From Granulosicoccus sp045106855 (GTDB taxonomy: Bacteria; Pseudomonadota; Gammaproteobacteria; Granulosicoccales; Granulosicoccaceae), in the NCBI GenBank assembly GCA_045106855.1, contig JBGCFI010000011.1:1-64000 (forward strand): 64,000 nt of DNA, given 5' to 3'. The stretch's first letter is position 1, and each line of letters opens with the position of its first letter. Below are positions 52,919 through 62,510 of the stretch, in pieces. The notes under the pieces were generated by a model. That model did no database searches. It saw only the letters and a list, made by a program, of their open reading frames with translations, and was not told the origin of the DNA. Both the position numbers and the translations under genes were made by a program.

Positions 52919-52997
52919 CGAAAACATATACGGGTTGGCCGAAACACCAGCTTGGCAATTCCCGGAACGTGCGACAACGTAAGGGCATCCCGGGCGG

Positions 52998-53003
52998 TAT
53001 AAT
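52998..53003 (+). promoter_or_regulatory. Possible -10 box of the FadN-like gene
   Basis: A perfect TATAAT lies 36 bases before the start codon at 53040. The region 17-18 bases upstream (around CAACGT) is a poor -35 box, so an activator may be needed. It agrees with a separate transcript after the terminator. Confidence 0.35.
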
Positions 53004-53039
53004 CCCCTCATCCATTTTCAACAAGGCTTTTGCGCTCTC

Positions 53040-55358
53040 ATGTTCAATAAAATAGCGGTCATAGGTTCCGGTACCATGGGAGCTGGAATTGCGGGGCATA
53101 TTGCAAACGCCGGTCACAGCGTACTGTTGCTGGATCTTCCCGGAAAGGGTGATGATAACCCTGATGTCATCAGCGAAGGGGCGAGACAACGGCTGATAAA
53201 TGCTGAGCCCCCGGCGTTGATGCACAAGAGCGCTGCCGAGCTGATAACGGTTGGCAATACGCGAGACCATTTCAACAAGCTTGCGGATGCTGACTGGATA
53301 GTGGAGGCGGTGGTGGAAAGGCTTGACGTCAAGCGCGAGCTTTATCACAGATTGGCAGAGACGATATCAGCCAGTTGTATCGTTACATCAAATACCTCAA
53401 CCATTCCTATCAGTCTGCTTGTTGAAACCCTGCCTGAGAATTTTCAGCAGCGATTTGCAATTACACACTACTTTAATCCCGTTCGTTACATGCGGCTGCT
53501 CGAGCTTGTTCGTGGCGAACACACAATAGATGCTGTTATGCAGCAACTCGCTGACTTTAACGACAGGCAATTGGGTAAGGGCGTCGTGCAGTGTCAGGAT
53601 ACGCCGGGCTTTCTGGGCAATCGCGTGGGCGTTTTTGCTTTGCAGGTAGGCATTGACGAGGCGACAAAACTCAACCTGCCCATTGAAACCGCAGATGCCT
53701 TGATGGGCCGACCCATGGGGATACCCAAAACCGGTGTGTTTGGACTTTATGATCTGATTGGTATCGATCTTATGGCTGATGTCGTGCGTTCATTGCGCAG
53801 CATTCTTCCACCTGACGATGCATTCCATCCCGTTGGTGCTGAGAGTGAGATGATCAATGCCATGGTTGCGGCAGGACTGACAGGTAACAAGGGCGGGGGC
53901 GGTTTTTATCGAAGGACAGAGCAGTCTGGCAGACTTGCTCGTCAGCTTGAAAGTGGTGACTATTTGCCCGTAGCATCGTCTATCCCCGAACGGGCTTTGT
54001 CGGCTGCACAGGCAATCGTCGATCAGCAAGAGCCGCTCATCGATTTGATTAAAGGCGAAGATGCGGAAGCCCGCTTCTGCCAGAATGTACTGGCACGCGT
54101 GCTCGGCTACGCCGCTAGCTTGCTAGGTGAGGTGACAGATTCAGCGCAGGACATCGATGATGCCATGAAGCTGGGGTTCAACTGGATACGCGGTCCCTTC
54201 GAGATGATTGATGCGCTGGGCGTTGCAACGGTGCGTGAGCTGATCCAGCAGTTGGGCATGCTCGTGCCGGAAGCACTGAATGTCGACAGCCCTTTCTATG
54301 AGGTCGACAACACACTGCCTCAGCCTGTGCTCAGCGTTCGTCACTCATCGGGTGAGAGTCACGAAGTCTCGTTGCCAGAGGGTGTTGTCAGGTTTCACAT
54401 GACACGAAAAACGCTTGAGCCACTTGCGATGAACAGAGCGGCAAGTCTCTATGCAATTGACAACGACTATCGACTTATCGAATTTCATTCAAAAGCCAAT
54501 GCGCTAACCGATGAATCCATGCAGATTGTACTGGAGGCTGCTAACAATCATGGGCGTGGCATCATGGTCCACAACGACGCTCAGCACTATTCGGCAGGTG
54601 TTGATCTCAATGCTTTTCTTGCACTCATTGACAGTCAGGACTGGTCTGGTATCGATGCTTTTCTTGATCGCTTTCAGCAGTCGGTCGCTGCTCTGAAATA
54701 CGCGCCTGTGCCTGTGGTCGGTGCACCTTCCGGTTTGTCACTGGGTGGCGGATTTGAAGTCTTGATGCACTGCGATCAATTGATCATGCATGCCAATACC
54801 GTGGCCGGATTGGTCGAAAGTGGCGTTGGTTTGCTGCCATCCGGTGGTGGCGTGAAAGAGACTTATTGGCGTTGGTATAAAGCGACTGGGGACTGGAACG
54901 AAGCCGCCTGGAAAACATGGATGAATCTGGGCTATGGAGCTACTGCCAGTTCACCTCAAACCGCCGAAAAATTGCAGTATTTTCAATCTGACCGTGATGA
55001 ATGGGTGATGAACAGGGATCGTCTGTACTCCCGGTCACTAAAGGCTCTCGATAAATTGAGCGCCGACTATCAAGCACCCAAAGCACCGGAATTTGTACTC
55101 GCCTCCGGAGATATTCTTGCCAGAATGAGCGCTTTTATGGACGAAGGAATAAAGCGGGGAGATTTCTTTGCGCATGACAAAACCGTTGCCATGCATATCG
55201 CATCGGTGATTTGCAGTGCCGATGGATCGGATCAACGTGTCAGCGAGACTTTAATGTATCAACGAGAGCGGGATACGTTTGTCGAATTGGCAAAAACGCC
55301 GCAGACTCGCGAGCGAATTCATTCATTGCTTCATGGCGGTGGCGCAATACGCAATTGA
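53040..55358 (+). CDS. Bifunctional 3-hydroxyacyl-CoA dehydrogenase / enoyl-CoA hydratase (FadN-like)
   Basis: A 772-residue protein. The order is an N-terminal NAD-binding domain (VIGSGTMGAGIAGHIA at residues 6-21), the dehydrogenase C-terminal domains (TSNTSTIPI, HYFNPVRYMRLLEL, GFLGNRVG), then a crotonase-like domain (about 455-690) with SAGVDL and SLGGGFEVL forming the oxyanion hole and GLVESGVGLLPSGGG holding catalytic Glu. This order is that of FadN, not of FadB/FadJ, where the hydratase comes first. It acts in fatty-acid or short acyl-CoA beta-oxidation. No thiolase lies beside it. Confidence 0.87.
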   Translation: MFNKIAVIGSGTMGAGIAGHIANAGHSVLLLDLPGKGDDNPDVISEGARQRLINAEPPALMHKSAAELITVGNTRDHFNKLADADWIVEAVVERLDVKRELYHRLAETISASCIVTSNTSTIPISLLVETLPENFQQRFAITHYFNPVRYMRLLELVRGEHTIDAVMQQLADFNDRQLGKGVVQCQDTPGFLGNRVGVFALQVGIDEATKLNLPIETADALMGRPMGIPKTGVFGLYDLIGIDLMADVVRSLRSILPPDDAFHPVGAESEMINAMVAAGLTGNKGGGGFYRRTEQSGRLARQLESGDYLPVASSIPERALSAAQAIVDQQEPLIDLIKGEDAEARFCQNVLARVLGYAASLLGEVTDSAQDIDDAMKLGFNWIRGPFEMIDALGVATVRELIQQLGMLVPEALNVDSPFYEVDNTLPQPVLSVRHSSGESHEVSLPEGVVRFHMTRKTLEPLAMNRAASLYAIDNDYRLIEFHSKANALTDESMQIVLEAANNHGRGIMVHNDAQHYSAGVDLNAFLALIDSQDWSGIDAFLDRFQQSVAALKYAPVPVVGAPSGLSLGGGFEVLMHCDQLIMHANTVAGLVESGVGLLPSGGGVKETYWRWYKATGDWNEAAWKTWMNLGYGATASSPQTAEKLQYFQSDRDEWVMNRDRLYSRSLKALDKLSADYQAPKAPEFVLASGDILARMSAFMDEGIKRGDFFAHDKTVAMHIASVICSADGSDQRVSETLMYQRERDTFVELAKTPQTRERIHSLLHGGGAIRN

Positions 55359-55383
55359 TGTGCGGATGCCTTTATGGCTGAGC

Positions 55384-56070
55384 TTAGTCGCTGGCGCTGG
55401 ATTGCGTCTCGGTACCGGTTGATTTGTTGGCGTCGGTGCCTGACGTATTCTCCCGGGTGTTGCTTTCTTCTTTAGTCTTGTTGGCTGAGTTTTCAGGTTT
55501 CGCCGCCGACTTTATCGTCAGATTCTGGTCGTCTGATTTGATGATCGACTCTAGGACGCCATTGATTGAGGCAAAAGACTGTCGGTTGGAGTTCAGCGCT
55601 GATCCGGGAAGGTTAGCTGGTGGTGACTTTCGCAATTTTACACTGCCACCAATAACATAGCGCCTCGGGGCTTTGTCATCGGTGTAATGCACACCACTGC
55701 GTGTTAGCCATGCAATCATGCCGAACTCGCCTTCGGCAATTTCTTCCCGACTGAGCAATGGTGCCCGCTGCGCTACATTCAGTGAATCCCCGCGAGCCAG
55801 AATCGTAAGACGTCGTCCGTCTTCCGTGTCGCAGTGAATAAGCATGCGCGAGCCTTCAGTATCCACATCGGCATCAATCACTGTCTTGCCGGATTGCACA
55901 AATGCATCGATGGTTAACAGGCAGGAGGCATCCGAGTAAAAAGAGGCATCAAGCGTTGCGTCGGCGACACCAATCGAATTAGTTGCTTGTCCCATAGCAG
56001 ACAAACCGGGCAATAGCAGCATGAGCAGGGCAGTCACAGCTCTGCTTTTTGATCGTGTGGGATGCGTCAT
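55384..56070 (-). CDS. Hypothetical exported protein
   Basis: A 228-residue protein with a signal peptide (AVTALLMLLLPGLSAMGQ, about residues 11-28). A central region of beta-rich character follows (about 35-150), and the tail (about 180-228) is rich in Lys, Asn, Ser, Thr and Glu and looks disordered. I do not recognise a family. Probably periplasmic. Convergent with the FadN-like gene. Confidence 0.6.
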   Translation of the reverse strand: MTHPTRSKSRAVTALLMLLLPGLSAMGQATNSIGVADATLDASFYSDASCLLTIDAFVQSGKTVIDADVDTEGSRMLIHCDTEDGRRLTILARGDSLNVAQRAPLLSREEIAEGEFGMIAWLTRSGVHYTDDKAPRRYVIGGSVKLRKSPPANLPGSALNSNRQSFASINGVLESIIKSDDQNLTIKSAAKPENSANKTKEESNTRENTSGTDANKSTGTETQSSASD

Positions 56071-56424
56071 CCGAATATCGACGTCATTGGTAAATCACTA
56101 CATTACGGTTGAATCATTAAGAAAAGGAGTATCGCCTTTTTCGTGGTCGTGTGTCACTGCGAATTGTCCCGAAAATCACGTTTATTGTGGATACTTGCTG
56201 TTGTTCAATAATTTTGGGCCTGTTCTATCGCCAGAATGTCGCCACTGCTGCCCGGATTGTTACATCCCAGGGTTTCAGCCTGTCTGGTTGAGGCGCAGAT
56301 CCTCGATGCACAATGAGCTTTCGCCTGGCGGATTTGTTCCTCACCCGTGGGCTTCGAGGTAGTAATAAATGCGGCAGAGTCAGCGTCTGGTCGGGGCAAT
56401 CTCAGATTTTTCGACCAGTACCCT
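56071..56424. other. 354-base gap with no recognised gene
   Basis: Between the exported protein gene and the deaminase gene. Short ORFs occur on both strands (for example a 116-codon minus-strand frame that overlaps the deaminase) but none shows a domain or a good ribosome site. I see no clear hairpin terminator. Confidence 0.3.
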
Positions 56425-57060
56425 TTAGCTGAGAGGGATATCATTTTCAGATTTATCAGCCTGATAAGCCATGGAAGCGGCTGCGTAGCGCTGCCTGATG
56501 GCCTGAACCTGGTCATGCAGTTCATTACGGGTAGTCTGAGATACGCAATTTTCAATGGAGATCACGATGTTATGACACTGCCAGAATGCGTTACTTTTGT
56601 TGTACTGGCCTGGCTTTAGGCCAAATACCTCGTTAAGAATGTTCAGGTCGTGAGGGATATCGAACTCGTCGCGCGAGTCCTCATGACTGAAAAAGTAGTA
56701 GAAGTTGTCGAAACCGCTCCAGGTAATCGCTGACAAACACATGCTGCATGGCTCATGTGTACTCAGAAAAATCAACTCGCTGGCAGGAAGTCTCTCGGCT
56801 ACGGGAATCTCGAAGTAACGTTTAAGAAGGTGCATCTCACCGTGATGGAGCGGGCTTTCCATTTCATTGTTGGTTTCGGCCAGATAGGTGCTGTGGTCCG
56901 CCTTTTTAAGTAAGGCTGCGCCAAATACTTTATTTCCCTGCATGACTGCCTTCTCGGTTAGCGGCAGAATATCGTCGGCAAGTGCGTCCAGCAGTCGTTT
57001 AATAAGGGCTGTCTCTGGTGTTGCAACTGAATTCATAGGTTTGCTGGTCTGAGGTTTCAA
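56425..57060 (-). CDS. Cytidine/deoxycytidylate deaminase-family protein
   Basis: A 211-residue zinc deaminase. HGEMHLLK gives His73 and catalytic Glu75, and THEPCSMC gives Cys105 and Cys108, so the HxE...PCxxC signature is intact. Relatives deaminate cytosine, guanine or adenosine, free or in tRNA. The C-terminal about 90 residues are longer than in tRNA or guanine deaminases, so the substrate is open. A second ATG at residue 9 (57036) is an alternative start. Confidence 0.75.
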   Translation of the reverse strand: MKPQTSKPMNSVATPETALIKRLLDALADDILPLTEKAVMQGNKVFGAALLKKADHSTYLAETNNEMESPLHHGEMHLLKRYFEIPVAERLPASELIFLSTHEPCSMCLSAITWSGFDNFYYFFSHEDSRDEFDIPHDLNILNEVFGLKPGQYNKSNAFWQCHNIVISIENCVSQTTRNELHDQVQAIRQRYAAASMAYQADKSENDIPLS

Positions 57061-57137
57061 CGAAAGCTACACTACCAGCTCGTGAGACAAAAAATTCAAA
57101 ACGACCAAGTGTACGTGCCAGTCTCATACATGACGTT

Positions 57138-57449
57138 GTGTTCCAACAACCTTTGGATCAGTTCCGGGCAGATTTCATGGACTTGACAACCCTAATTTCC
57201 AGTGGCCGTATTGTCGATTTGATGGTGTTATTCGTCATTGTTGAGGTGTTGGTTTTGATTGTGTACTGGCGGCGGACAGGGCGAGGAGTTCCGACTGTGC
57301 CGTTGTTAGCCAACATTGGTGCTGGCGGGAGTCTGATGCTTGCGCTTGGAGCAACGCTCAAAGGTTTCGAACCGGGAGTGATTGCCTTGTGCCTGGTGTC
57401 GTCACTGATTTTTCACCTGACAGATCTTGCCATTCGCTGGAAGCGCTGA
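57138..57449 (+). CDS. Small membrane protein of unknown function
   Basis: A 103-residue protein with three hydrophobic segments (about 26-42, 56-70 and 80-95). No family is recognised with confidence. The GTG at 57138 is the longest start; ATG at 57177 (MDLTTLISS) would give 90 residues and keep all helices. Confidence 0.55.
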   Translation: MFQQPLDQFRADFMDLTTLISSGRIVDLMVLFVIVEVLVLIVYWRRTGRGVPTVPLLANIGAGGSLMLALGATLKGFEPGVIALCLVSSLIFHLTDLAIRWKR

Positions 57450-57498
57450 TTCGAGCGCGGGGAACAGATGGTCCCAGCTTTGTCAGGCGTTTGTCTGG

Positions 57499-58230
57499 CT
57501 ACGTGGCTTGCATGCGTTGCTTTATTGACAATCGCCGGCGATGAAGCATGATTTTGACCTGATGGTAGAGCAACAGGCCGATCCCAAGCGTACATGGTGT
57601 GGACCACAGAATAGGATTAAACGCTAACTGAGGCATGAGATTGACGGCACCGAAAGCAAAGAACGCTGTGTACACTGAAATACCTGCCCCCACAAGTCCT
57701 CTTGTGTGCTGAATCAGCCATTCATTTAACGGAGGGTTTTTCTGGAAAATGAAGCGAGTATTGAGTACGGAAGAGAGTAGCCCGATGATCGATATGCCAA
57801 TCATTAAAGGCTGATTGATAAGGTAACCTTGCCACGCACAATTGGCTGCGGTTAAAAAGGTAGCTGCCTGAAGTCCCAGGTTAGGCAGATGGCGGTTCAT
57901 CTTGTGGTTACGCCTGTTCTGGATGCACCACATTCCGTATCGGCTTAGCATGATCGTCAACGTTGCCAGATACAGCATCATCCAACCGAACATGCCGCGT
58001 ATCATCTCGACGTCTTCAGAAAACGGGTGCGTCGCCAGCGGGTAGAGCAACGTCACAAAACTGATTCCAATGGCCAGAATTCCGGTTATTAGCAACGCAT
58101 GGGCAAATACACGCCCCCAGCGCTTGTGGACATCGCCCCCTTTCTTTCCAATGACAGGCACCCACAGGGTCACAAGACCGACGGTGCCGGAGATGATGTG
58201 CAAACCTACCAGAATATCGAACTGCCACAT
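57499..58230 (-). CDS. Multi-pass membrane protein of unknown function (DUF2306-like)
   Basis: A 243-residue protein with about six to seven hydrophobic helices. The first helix has LVGLHIISGTVGLVTLWVP, followed by GGDVHKRWGRVF. The His in helix 1 and HKRWG are typical of a family of uncharacterised integral membrane proteins that may bind heme. On the minus strand, downstream of the CrtD-like gene by 123 bases. Confidence 0.6.
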   Translation of the reverse strand: MWQFDILVGLHIISGTVGLVTLWVPVIGKKGGDVHKRWGRVFAHALLITGILAIGISFVTLLYPLATHPFSEDVEMIRGMFGWMMLYLATLTIMLSRYGMWCIQNRRNHKMNRHLPNLGLQAATFLTAANCAWQGYLINQPLMIGISIIGLLSSVLNTRFIFQKNPPLNEWLIQHTRGLVGAGISVYTAFFAFGAVNLMPQLAFNPILWSTPCTLGIGLLLYHQVKIMLHRRRLSIKQRMQAT

Positions 58231-58353
58231 AATACTGCGTCAATCCAAGTTGACAATGGTGTACGTTTTAACGGTTATACCTTCAATAGTGGTGCGGTGG
58301 CAAGCTTGGGAGTCTGCCCGGCAGTGGCTGTCGAACTTCTGGAGTTTCTCGCG

Positions 58354-59862
58354 TCAGGCAAGGTTCCAGTCCTTGCAAAGCCTGTCGGCAGCGAGCTGAC
58401 CGGAAAGTGTTGCCATAGGAACACCTGCGCCCGGGTGGACGCTACCACCACAGAGGTATAATCCCCGAATGCGGCTTTTGGATCCGGGTCGCTGGAATGA
58501 CCCCATCCATCCATGTGTTGGTCGTCCATACAAAGCGCCTTCGCTGGCTGGAAACAATCTGCCAAACTGACCTGGATCGGTAATGATGGTTTTGCCTTGC
58601 TCATCATCAATCTCCAGTCCTTGTGAGCTGAGCGTGTTCTGCATTTTTTGAATAGCGTCAAGCCTTTCTGAATCGCTCATTTTGCGAGCGGGCGCGTTGA
58701 CCAGGCTGAACAGCCGTTCGTGCTGGTTAGTCGCAACTTTTGTATCTGCGCTGCCGCTTCTGTCCTGCGCACAGACATAGACCGTAGGGTTGTCTGTCAG
58801 TGTGCCACGCTCAAATACACAATCGAATTCATCGACGTAGTCATTGCCGAAGAATACGGTGTGATGCGCCAGCTGATAACCGCGGGTTATCGCATATTGG
58901 CAACGTGTTACCGCCGACAATGAAGGTTCGGTTCGTGGTGAACAGGCGTCTGTTACCGAGCGGCCCAGCATTCCTTTTACCAAAGCCTGGGTATCGCCAT
59001 TAAATATCATGGCTTGTGCTGGTATGAACTCACCGTCATCCAGATGAACGCCTTTTAACTGGTTCTCCGACATTTCAATACGAGCCACGCCACTATTGAA
59101 TCGAATGTCACCTCCAAGAGATGACAGTATGTTGGTCATAGCGCTTGCCAGCGCCTGCATACCGCCTTCCACCATCCAGACCCCGGCTTTTTCGACATGT
59201 GCAATAAGCATGAGAGTGGCGGGCGCTTTAAATGGTGAACTGCCGCAATAGGTTGCGTAACGAGCGAACAGTTGTCGTAACCTGGGGTCTTCAAAATTCC
59301 TCGACAAGGAATTCCATAAGCTGACGAATGGTTGGGTATTGGCCATATCGATCATTCCACGTAAGCCACCCTTAAGGCTTAAGACCATAGGGTTGGGACG
59401 CTGAGAGCGCATGAAACTTTCATCAAGGGTGTTAAAAACTGCCTCTGTTTTACGGGCAAATTTTTGATAGTTGTCAGCGTCCCTGTCGCTGGCGAATTCG
59501 CTGATCGCCTGCATGGACTGATCCAGTGGTGCAAACAAATCCAGTGAATCGCTGTCCTGCCAACTATGACGTGCGAGAAGGTCGGCTTTATCTAATCCTA
59601 GATGATCATCGAGAGCCAGCCCTGCTCGTGCAAACAGGCTCTCGAACACCCATCGCATGGTGAAAACGGTGGGACCTGAATCAATTGCCTGGCCCGCTAC
59701 GTACAGTTGTCGCATTTTTCCACCGGATCTTGCATGTCGCTCTAGCAGAATGACGGGTATGTTGCGTGCGGCAAGCGATATGGCGGCAGCAAGGCCACCC
59801 ATTCCGGCACCAATCACGATGACGGGGTCGGGTGGCATGTTGCTGGAGTCTGAGTGCTTCAC
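58354..59862 (-). CDS. crtD: Carotenoid desaturase, CrtD-like (phytoene desaturase family)
   Basis: A 502-residue FAD-dependent desaturase. VIVIGAGMGGLAAAISLA near residues 14-31 binds FAD; GGKMRQ, DSGPTVFTMRWVFE, RHSWQDSDSLDLFAP and the C-terminal LYLCGGSVHPGAGVPM are typical of the CrtI/CrtD group, with RHxW and LDLF favouring CrtD (hydroxyneurosporene desaturase). It introduces a C-3,4 double bond in acyclic carotenoids; other CrtI-like reactions are possible. It is 33 bases downstream of a P450 gene. No crtB, crtE or crtI is in the window. Confidence 0.8.
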   Translation of the reverse strand: MKHSDSSNMPPDPVIVIGAGMGGLAAAISLAARNIPVILLERHARSGGKMRQLYVAGQAIDSGPTVFTMRWVFESLFARAGLALDDHLGLDKADLLARHSWQDSDSLDLFAPLDQSMQAISEFASDRDADNYQKFARKTEAVFNTLDESFMRSQRPNPMVLSLKGGLRGMIDMANTQPFVSLWNSLSRNFEDPRLRQLFARYATYCGSSPFKAPATLMLIAHVEKAGVWMVEGGMQALASAMTNILSSLGGDIRFNSGVARIEMSENQLKGVHLDDGEFIPAQAMIFNGDTQALVKGMLGRSVTDACSPRTEPSLSAVTRCQYAITRGYQLAHHTVFFGNDYVDEFDCVFERGTLTDNPTVYVCAQDRSGSADTKVATNQHERLFSLVNAPARKMSDSERLDAIQKMQNTLSSQGLEIDDEQGKTIITDPGQFGRLFPASEGALYGRPTHGWMGSFQRPGSKSRIRGLYLCGGSVHPGAGVPMATLSGQLAADRLCKDWNLA

Positions 59863-59895
59863 AATATGAAAGTTATCTGGTAACGGGCAGGCGAC

Positions 59896-61290
59896 CTATC
59901 GATGACTCACTTGCATCTGAATTTCCTCTGCCGGGCGCGTAGTCAAGCGTGCAACTGGTCTTACGTTATCAGCATTTAGCGTGGAAAAACGGTAACGTTG
60001 AGCGAGCCTGGCAATAATAAGTATGGCTTCAGTTGTGGCAAATGATGCGCCAATACAAACACGAGGGCCAATGCCGAAAGACAGATGGGTACCCTTGTCG
60101 GATTTTTGCGATGGCCTGTCTTCGTTGTCACCGGTGGAAAAACGATCAGGATCGAAGCGGTCGGCATTTTTCCATAACAATGCGTTCCTATGAGCTGTCC
60201 ATGGAGAGATCATGATCATGGAGCCACGTTTTACACGCTTGTTTTCTATCGTTGTCGGTTGCAAGGCCACGCGCGGCAAGAACGTGATGGGAGGATATAA
60301 TCTGAGCGCTTCTCGAAATACATTGCGGATATAAGGCAGTTGTCGCAGATGCGCCATTTGCAGATTACTACCACCGGTAATGCGTTGAACATCATCTGCA
60401 ATTCGTTGAGCGACTAAAGGTTGCTGTGACAATATGAAAAATACCCAGGTCAGTACGCTCGCCGTAGTTTCATGACCTGCAAGAAAAAACACGCCAATCT
60501 GATCGATGAGTTCTTCGCGGGTAAATGTAGCGCCTGTGTCCGGATCACGCGCCGTAATGATGGCCGAAACGATATCGTCGCACTCTTCGTTCGTTGTACC
60601 GTCGATGCGTGGGTCCAGCATGGTGCCAATGTGCCTGCGTATTCGCTGACATGCCTCAACCACAGGTTGCGGCTGAGTAATCGTGGCCCATGGTTTACCA
60701 AAGATAAGTTGTTTTAGATCGACACTGGCAACACTGCGTTCGAATAACAGAAAATCATTGAATACGTCTCCCGCAATATCGGAACTCAAGGGTTTGGAAA
60801 AAATTGTCCGACAGATGATATCGGCGGTCAGATGGCTCATGGCCTTATCCAGTGAAAATGGCTGCTGCTCTTGCACATGAGTATCCAGTACTGACTGGTA
60901 TTCATCTACTGCGTCAACCATGGATGCAAAGGCTGTATTAACGCGAAGCTGCGAAAAGGCGGGATCTATCATCTGGCGTTGTCGTCGCCAGCTTTCGCCG
61001 CTGGAGACGAACAGAGAATTGCCGACAAGCCCCTCCAGCGCACCTACCATTAAATCATTTTTCGGAAAAATGCCGGTTTTATCGTGCAGTACTTCGCGGC
61101 ACAGTTCTGTGTCGTTAATGAGCAAGATGGATCGACGAGAATAACCCAGCCAGGTTAGCGGTTTACGGTATGCTTCCTCTGGTACCAGACTCAGGAGGTC
61201 ACCATCTCCCTGACGGATAACCCGCAACAATGAACGCAGTGGCGAGGAGGGAACAGGTGCTGGTGGACGATAGAGTGTGTTGTCGGACAT
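59896..61290 (-). CDS. Cytochrome P450
   Basis: A 464-residue soluble-type P450. The I-helix AGHETT, the ExxR motif in EALRLYPP, the RFDPDRF segment and the heme loop FGIGPRVCIGASFA (Cys near 410) are all present. It hydroxylates or otherwise oxidises a lipophilic substrate using a separate reductase. Being cotranscribed with a CrtD-like desaturase, it may act on a carotenoid, as CYP175 and CYP97 relatives do; that is inference. The start is 68 bases from the divergent ATP-grasp gene. Confidence 0.87.
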   Translation of the reverse strand: MSDNTLYRPPAPVPSSPLRSLLRVIRQGDGDLLSLVPEEAYRKPLTWLGYSRRSILLINDTELCREVLHDKTGIFPKNDLMVGALEGLVGNSLFVSSGESWRRQRQMIDPAFSQLRVNTAFASMVDAVDEYQSVLDTHVQEQQPFSLDKAMSHLTADIICRTIFSKPLSSDIAGDVFNDFLLFERSVASVDLKQLIFGKPWATITQPQPVVEACQRIRRHIGTMLDPRIDGTTNEECDDIVSAIITARDPDTGATFTREELIDQIGVFFLAGHETTASVLTWVFFILSQQPLVAQRIADDVQRITGGSNLQMAHLRQLPYIRNVFREALRLYPPITFLPRVALQPTTIENKRVKRGSMIMISPWTAHRNALLWKNADRFDPDRFSTGDNEDRPSQKSDKGTHLSFGIGPRVCIGASFATTEAILIIARLAQRYRFSTLNADNVRPVARLTTRPAEEIQMQVSHR

Positions 61291-61358
61291 GGGTTTCTGG
61301 CATGTTAGCCATCTCAGTATACACTTGAACCCTGTTTCGAAAACCTCACTTTAATGAC

Positions 61359-62510
61359 GTGAATTCCGAGCGCGATAGTCGCACCGTTCTGCTAACGCTG
61401 GGCCGATTGCCGGTGGCGCTGGAGCTTGCGCGTGCATTGCACGGTGGTGGCTGGCGCGTACTTGTAGCAGAGCCTTATGCCTGGCATCTGTGCCGGCTGT
61501 CTAACTCGGTACACCGGAGTTTCAAGGTTACCGCACCTGCTGTCAATGAACAGCTTTATCTCGATGAGCTACAGGTGATAATTGAGCGTGAGCAGGTGTC
61601 TCTGGTTCTTCCGGTATCGGAGGAAATCCTGTACGTCTCTGCGCTGAAACATCGCCTACCGCCAAGCGTTGAGCTTTTATGCATGGATCAACGCACATTG
61701 GCGCTCTTGCAAGACAAGTATTGTTTTGCAAGATTTGCCGATAAACTTGGACTCCCAGTGCCCGCAACCGTACTTGCGGACAATGAGTCAGCTTGTCGTC
61801 AGCTCACTACCCTGCCATTTGTTGTAAAACCCAGGCAAAGCTGTGCAGGTGCAGGGGTTCGTTTTGGTACGGCGGGAGGCGCGCTTGAAAATTCTGAATT
61901 GTCCGATACTCATGTGGTGCAGCAGCAGTTATCGGGTATTGCATGCTGCAGCTTTACGCTGGCGACCACTGGACAAACACTGACTAGCGTCTGTTATGGA
62001 AGTCTGCTTGAAGCAGGTTCTGTCGCTGTATGTTTTGAGCAAATGGCTGTGCCGGAGTCTATCTCAGAGTTTATTAATAGGATCGTTCAAGCAACTGAAT
62101 ACTCGGGAATGATCGCGTTTGATTTTATACAGGACGATACTGGCGTATGGCGGGCCATAGAGTGTAACCCCAGATCCACTAGCGGAATTCACTTTATAGA
62201 ACATGATGATCTGTTAAAGGGACTGATACGGAAATTACCTTTCCCCTCACCGGTAAAGCCCGTCAGGCGGCAAGAGTTCTGGTCATCCCTGATGCAGGTA
62301 GAGGGAGCATTATTCAAGGGAAAAATAAATGCTAGTGGCTGGAAAAATCTGTTCACCAGCAAAGATATTACTTTGCGTTTTCCGGACATAAAACCTTTTG
62401 TCTTTATGGTTTTTATACTGGCCCCGCAATTGTTTCAATCAATTAAGACTAGAAAACCCATGTCCGAGTTATTGATGAGTGATATGGTCTGGCGAGGTAA
62501 CTTGCCTTGA
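61359..62510 (+). CDS. ATP-grasp enzyme of unknown substrate
   Basis: A 383-residue ATP-grasp protein of the carbamoyl-phosphate-synthase-like type. An N-terminal Rossmann-like region (VLLTLGRLPVALELARAL) is followed by the ATP-binding lobe (LPFVVKPRQSCAGAGVRF) and the metal-binding FDFIQDDTG and IECNPRSTSGIHF. It forms an acyl-phosphate and couples it to an unknown nucleophile. GTG start at 61359. Its stop overlaps the next start, so it works with the following acetyltransferase-like protein. The pair is divergent from the P450. Confidence 0.78.
   Translation: MNSERDSRTVLLTLGRLPVALELARALHGGGWRVLVAEPYAWHLCRLSNSVHRSFKVTAPAVNEQLYLDELQVIIEREQVSLVLPVSEEILYVSALKHRLPPSVELLCMDQRTLALLQDKYCFARFADKLGLPVPATVLADNESACRQLTTLPFVVKPRQSCAGAGVRFGTAGGALENSELSDTHVVQQQLSGIACCSFTLATTGQTLTSVCYGSLLEAGSVAVCFEQMAVPESISEFINRIVQATEYSGMIAFDFIQDDTGVWRAIECNPRSTSGIHFIEHDDLLKGLIRKLPFPSPVKPVRRQEFWSSLMQVEGALFKGKINASGWKNLFTSKDITLRFPDIKPFVFMVFILAPQLFQSIKTRKPMSELLMSDMVWRGNLP

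Noticed and set aside
52665..53348. 227-codon minus-strand ORF across the dmdA-FadN gap
   Set aside because: Overlaps both genes antisense, passes through the terminator and shows no family features.
56205..56555. 116-codon minus-strand ORF in the gap beside the deaminase
   Set aside because: It overlaps the deaminase 3-prime end in another frame and has no domain or ribosome site; a short real gene cannot be fully excluded.
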